Assembly (NCBI GenBank): GCA_030619365.1
Contig: JAUXBQ010000083.1
Location: 1-10,536, forward strand
From: a candidate division FCPU426 bacterium
Lineage (GTDB): Bacteria > Oederibacteriota > JAAXVQ01 > JAUVAV01
Direction: 5' to 3'
DNA: 10,536 nt
The position numbers were made by a program, and so were the translations under genes. How positions within the stretch are numbered: the stretch's first letter is position 1; each line of letters opens with the position of its first letter. The notes under the pieces are model-generated. The model ran no database searches, was not told the origin of the DNA, and saw nothing but the letters and a program-made list of their open reading frames with translations. Positions 8,351 through 10,536 of this stretch are shown in pieces.

Positions 8351-9447
8351 AAAACCGATATACTTTAATTTGCATCCTGGCGCTGATTGCCGGCCTGGGG
8401 ACCGGGACCGCGCTGGCGGCCGAAGCGCCGCCGGCTGGCAGTACGATTCAAACCGCGGCCAAGGCCGTTCCGGCCGGTCCGGCGGAAAACGTGGACCGGA
8501 TCGAGATCCGGGTGGGAAATGAAATCATCACCACTTTGGACATTGAAGAGCCGCTGACCCAGTTGCGGGCGCGCTTCAGCCAGGAACTGCGCGGGGAGGA
8601 ATTGGAGAAAAAAATGGAGGAAATCCGCGGCCTGCATCTGAAGCGCCTGGTGGAGAGCAAGCTTCTCTTGCTCGAGGCGCGGAAGCAGGAAATTGAAGTC
8701 GGGGACGCGGTGGTGGATGAGCAGGCTGACAAGGAGATGGAAACCCTGCGGGCTCAGTTCAACAGCAGCCAGGCCTTTAAAGCCCAGATGGCCAAAGAGC
8801 ATCTAACCGAGGCGGAATTCAAGGCCTACCGCAAGAAGTTGGTGCGCGAAAACCTGCTGCGCCAGCGTCTGCTGCAGATGAAAATGCAGGAACTGAAAAC
8901 CGGCGCGGAAGTCACCAACGAGCAGCTCCGGGACTACTATGAAAAACACCGGCAGGAATTTCTGCGGCCGACCCGGGTGCGCCTGCGCCAGGTGTACGTG
9001 GCGCGGCCGGACGTGAGCCTGCCGAGCGATGAATTCGCGCTCCGCAACCGGCAGGCGTTGGCTAAAATCCGGGCTGCCCGGGAGCAAATCCGCGGCGGGA
9101 AATCCTTTGAAACCGTGGCCAAAAATTATTCCGAGCACGCGGCTACGCGGGAGCGGGGCGGCGACATCGGCTGGATCGAAGAAGGGGACGTGGGCCTGCC
9201 GGAGTTTGAACGGGCGGTGTTTAAGCAATTAAAGCTTGGTAGGGTCTCGGGCGTGATTGACACGGCCCGCGGGTATTTCGTGGTTAAGCTGGAGGATCGC
9301 CAGGCCGGGGGCGTGGCGCCCTACGACGAGGTCCAGGGGATGATCCGGAAAAAGATCATGGCCGAGGGGTCGGAGAAACGCTACGATATATGGATCAAAA
9401 CCCTGAAGAAAAAATTCAAGGTAGCCTATATCGATAAAAAGAGCTGA
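8347..9447 (+). CDS. SurA-like periplasmic chaperone with a degenerate parvulin domain
   Basis: The 366-residue product has a cleavable signal peptide (about residues 1-24, ending T-A-L-A). A low-complexity Ala/Pro segment follows (25-47), then a SurA-type N-domain starting R-I-E-I-R-V-G-N-E-I-I-T-T (51-63) with long charged helices to about 205. A single parvulin domain covers about 209-317, with G-G-D-I-G-W (271-276), and a short C-terminal helix ends in K-V-A-Y-I-D. E. coli SurA has two parvulin domains; this protein has one. Both conserved histidines are replaced: Gln215 in the first strand and Phe311 in the G-Y-F motif where GYH is usual. It probably holds unfolded outer-membrane proteins in the periplasm without isomerase activity, which is an inference. 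GAAGAGG (8334-8340) serves as ribosome binding site six bases before the ATG, and the start overlaps the previous stop. Confidence 0.88.
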   Translation: MKNRYTLICILALIAGLGTGTALAAEAPPAGSTIQTAAKAVPAGPAENVDRIEIRVGNEIITTLDIEEPLTQLRARFSQELRGEELEKKMEEIRGLHLKRLVESKLLLLEARKQEIEVGDAVVDEQADKEMETLRAQFNSSQAFKAQMAKEHLTEAEFKAYRKKLVRENLLRQRLLQMKMQELKTGAEVTNEQLRDYYEKHRQEFLRPTRVRLRQVYVARPDVSLPSDEFALRNRQALAKIRAAREQIRGGKSFETVAKNYSEHAATRERGGDIGWIEEGDVGLPEFERAVFKQLKLGRVSGVIDTARGYFVVKLEDRQAGGVAPYDEVQGMIRKKIMAEGSEKRYDIWIKTLKKKFKVAYIDKKS

Positions 9448-9476
9448 TTCGGGATTAAAGCCAAAGGCCGGGAGGC

Positions 9477-9517
9477 GTACCCGATCAGCCTTGGTTATTC
9501 AATAAATGATCGGGTAC
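9477..9517. repeat. Perfect 11-base inverted repeat (inner stem A)
   Basis: GTACCCGATCA (9477-9487) and TGATCGGGTAC (9507-9517) are exact reverse complements around a 19-base loop. The stem begins one base after the left arm of the outer stem. No T-run follows, so alone it does not look like an intrinsic terminator. Confidence 0.85.
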
Positions 9518-9520
9518 AGA

Positions 9521-9573
9521 GCATTTGAGCAGTAGAAAGTAGTAAGTAGTAAGTAGAGGAATAGCTCAAATGC
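9521..9573. repeat. Perfect 10-base inverted repeat (inner stem B)
   Basis: GCATTTGAGC (9521-9530) and GCTCAAATGC (9564-9573) are exact reverse complements. They lie three bases after stem A and enclose a 33-base loop made almost entirely of heptad repeats. Confidence 0.85.
9531..9558. repeat. Four tandem AGTAGTA-type heptads
   Basis: The units are AGTAGAA, AGTAGTA, AGTAGTA and AGTAGAG, contiguous with a strict period of seven. They fill the loop of stem B starting at its first base. No function is assigned. Slippage-prone or protein-binding repeats are both possible. Confidence 0.75.
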
Positions 9574-9579
9574 GGTCGA

Positions 9580-9600
9580 TTTTCAACTTTCCATTTTCAA
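9580..9600. repeat. Three tandem TTTTCAA-type heptads
   Basis: The units are TTTTCAA, CTTTCCA and TTTTCAA. This pyrimidine-rich period-seven array lies just after stem B and inside the outer stem. It differs in sequence from the purine-rich heptads in the stem B loop but has the same period. Confidence 0.6.
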
Positions 9601-9670
9601 TCCTTGAAATGATAATCCCTCATACAAATCAATGAGAATTGCAATGCCAAATCCACCCGGCCTTTTTTTT

Positions 9671-9790
9671 CCTAAATTTTATGTAATATTTGTTAGCTTT
9701 CCTGAATCAAACAGTAAAAGAGAAACTAGGGAGCATTTAAAACGAAAGGTAAATCATTCACAAATAAGTCATATTCTGGTTAAATAGAGC
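9671..9790 (+). other. AT-rich leader upstream of the TolC-like gene
   Basis: This is the rest of the 358-base gene-free stretch (9448-9805). It holds no open reading frame of note. TAATAT (9684-9689) and TATTCT (9772-9777) resemble -10 hexamers, but neither has a convincing -35 element at 16-18 bases. A promoter is expected here because the next gene follows a possible terminator, but none is called. Confidence 0.3.
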
Positions 9791-9803
9791 GAGGAGGGGG
9801 GGG
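9791..9803 (+). promoter_or_regulatory. Ribosome binding site running into an 8-G homopolymer
   Basis: GAGGAGG (9791-9797) is a strong Shine-Dalgarno sequence, and its final Gs begin a run of eight G residues (9796-9803). The run ends two bases before the ATG at 9806. Any change in the length of the run would alter the spacing between ribosome binding site and start codon. Confidence 0.8.
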
Positions 9804-9805
9804 TT

Positions 9806-10536
9806 ATGAAAAAACACATCCACATATTTTGTTCTTTCTTCATTTTTAGTATTATCCCAGGCTATAGCCAGGTGTGCGCCCAATCGGATGTTCGACCTGG
9901 GATTGAACAGGGAAACACAATCACCTCAAAGGCCGATACTGTTAAACTCTCGACCCAAGTACTTTCCTTGAGAGAGTGCCTGGAACTGGCGAAGAAAAGC
10001 AATCTGGAAATTCAAGTCAGCACGCAAAACCTGCGAAGCGCCGAAGCCAAGGTGGGGCAGGCTTTGTCCCTGTATTTTCCGCAATTGGGGATTGAGGCAG
10101 GATATAATATATTAGATGCGGATCGTGTGAGCCGAATTAAGATATCCTCGGAATATCATGAATTATTTGTGAGTACCTTGACCTTTTTAGATTTGAAAAG
10201 GGATATCGAAGAAGGGAGACTACTCCCTATATACCCGCCAGGTACTGACCCCTATTATATTATTGTTAACGATCCGGATACCACCCTTCCATACTACCTA
10301 ACGGCTTACGGCACGATACCTAGAAAGATTGAATCTGGTTATTTGGGTGGGCACAATGTCGGCGCAACGGTCTCGTTGACGCAACCTCTCTTTGCAGGCG
10401 GGAAAATCAGCGGGCGCAACAAACAGGCGGTCTGGAACCGCGATATAAAACGGCTTGCAAGAGAGGAAACCACCCAAAAAGTCCTGGCTGAAGTAAGCCG
10501 GACTTATTTCAGTGTGTCTCATGGGCAACAACTCAT
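9806..10536 (+). CDS. TolC-family outer-membrane efflux protein, N-terminal part (runs off the right edge)
   Basis: The frame stays open from the ATG at 9806 to the last base, giving 243 complete codons. Residues 1-25 form a signal peptide (MKKHIHIF, a hydrophobic core, then Q-V-C-A). S-L-R-E-C-L-E-L-A-K-K-S-N-L-E-I (54-69) and A-E-A-K-V-G-Q-A (79-86) are typical of the first TolC-family helix. F-P-Q-L-G (91-95) followed by V-G-A-T-V-S-L-T-Q-P-L-F-A-G-G (185-199) match the two barrel strands of the first repeat, and the next helix begins after that. TolC-type proteins form trimeric channels through outer membrane and periplasm for efflux or type I secretion. The segment between the two strands is about 65 residues longer than the equivalent loop of E. 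coli TolC as I recall it. Base composition is lower in GC than upstream genes, with many ATA, TTA and AGA codons. Cognate pump components, if adjacent, would lie to the right of the window. Confidence 0.88.
   Translation, partial: MKKHIHIFCSFFIFSIIPGYSQVCAQSDVRPGIEQGNTITSKADTVKLSTQVLSLRECLELAKKSNLEIQVSTQNLRSAEAKVGQALSLYFPQLGIEAGYNILDADRVSRIKISSEYHELFVSTLTFLDLKRDIEEGRLLPIYPPGTDPYYIIVNDPDTTLPYYLTAYGTIPRKIESGYLGGHNVGATVSLTQPLFAGGKISGRNKQAVWNRDIKRLAREETTQKVLAEVSRTYFSVSHGQQL

Larger units (their letters stand above)
9463..9670 (+). terminator. Long-range stem plus T8 tract closing a structured element (possible operon terminator)
   Basis: AAAGGCCGGGAGG (9463-9475) pairs with CCACCCGGCCTTT (9653-9665) at 12 of 13 positions, with one A-A mismatch. 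The right arm runs straight into eight T residues (9663-9670). It starts 15 bases after the stop of the last chaperone gene. Stem plus U-tract is the terminator pattern, but the arms are 177 bases apart. Termination would require the inner hairpins to fold first and bring the arms together. It could equally be the terminal inverted repeats of a small non-coding element. Confidence 0.4.

Noticed and set aside
9477..9517. Stem A as a standalone intrinsic terminator
   Set aside because: The stem is perfect but its 19-base loop is long, and it is followed by AGAGCATTT rather than a T-run.
9531..9600. CRISPR-like array
   Set aside because: The repeats are seven bases long and contiguous with no spacers, so they are simple tandem repeats.

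Overview
The window looks like a chromosomal segment of a diderm (Gram-negative type) bacterium. Evidence for this is cleavable signal peptides, a likely lipoprotein, two outer-membrane beta-barrel proteins (one a TolC-family channel) and SurA/PpiD-type periplasmic folding factors. Positions from about 252 to 9447 are GC-rich with dense, tightly packed plus-strand genes. Both flanks (1-251 and everything after 9448) are visibly more AT-rich. The species cannot be named from the sequence. The intergenic repeat types and the tandem SurA-like genes would fit an environmental, poorly cultivated lineage, but that is only an impression.

Layout, all on the plus strand: (1) 3-81, a dispersed-type intergenic repeat; (2) 252-3041, an exported gluzincin-like metalloprotease domain fused to a six-repeat TolB-like propeller and a C-terminal outer-membrane barrel; (3) 3087-6557, mfd, the transcription-repair coupling factor; (4) a 133-base spacer with hairpins; (5) 6691-7380, a SurA-N-like lipoprotein without a PPIase domain; (6) 7412-8350, a membrane-anchored parvulin-type PPIase; (7) 8347-9447, a secreted SurA-like protein whose parvulin domain lacks the usual histidines; (8) 9448-9805, a gene-free stretch with nested perfect inverted repeats, heptad tandem repeats and a T8 tract; (9) 9806 to the right edge, the start of a TolC-like outer-membrane efflux protein with an 8-G run between its ribosome binding site and start codon.

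Genes 5-7 form a chaperone set sharing one N-terminal family. They occupy three predicted locations: lipid-anchored, inner-membrane-anchored and soluble periplasmic. They are flanked by two genes for beta-barrel proteins that would be natural clients. mfd sits upstream on the same strand and is probably co-transcribed with its neighbours, though functionally unrelated. The most unusual items are the structured element at 9463-9670, the protease-propeller-barrel fusion, the apparently inactivated parvulin domain in the SurA-like protein, and the poly-G tract in the translation start region of the TolC-like gene.
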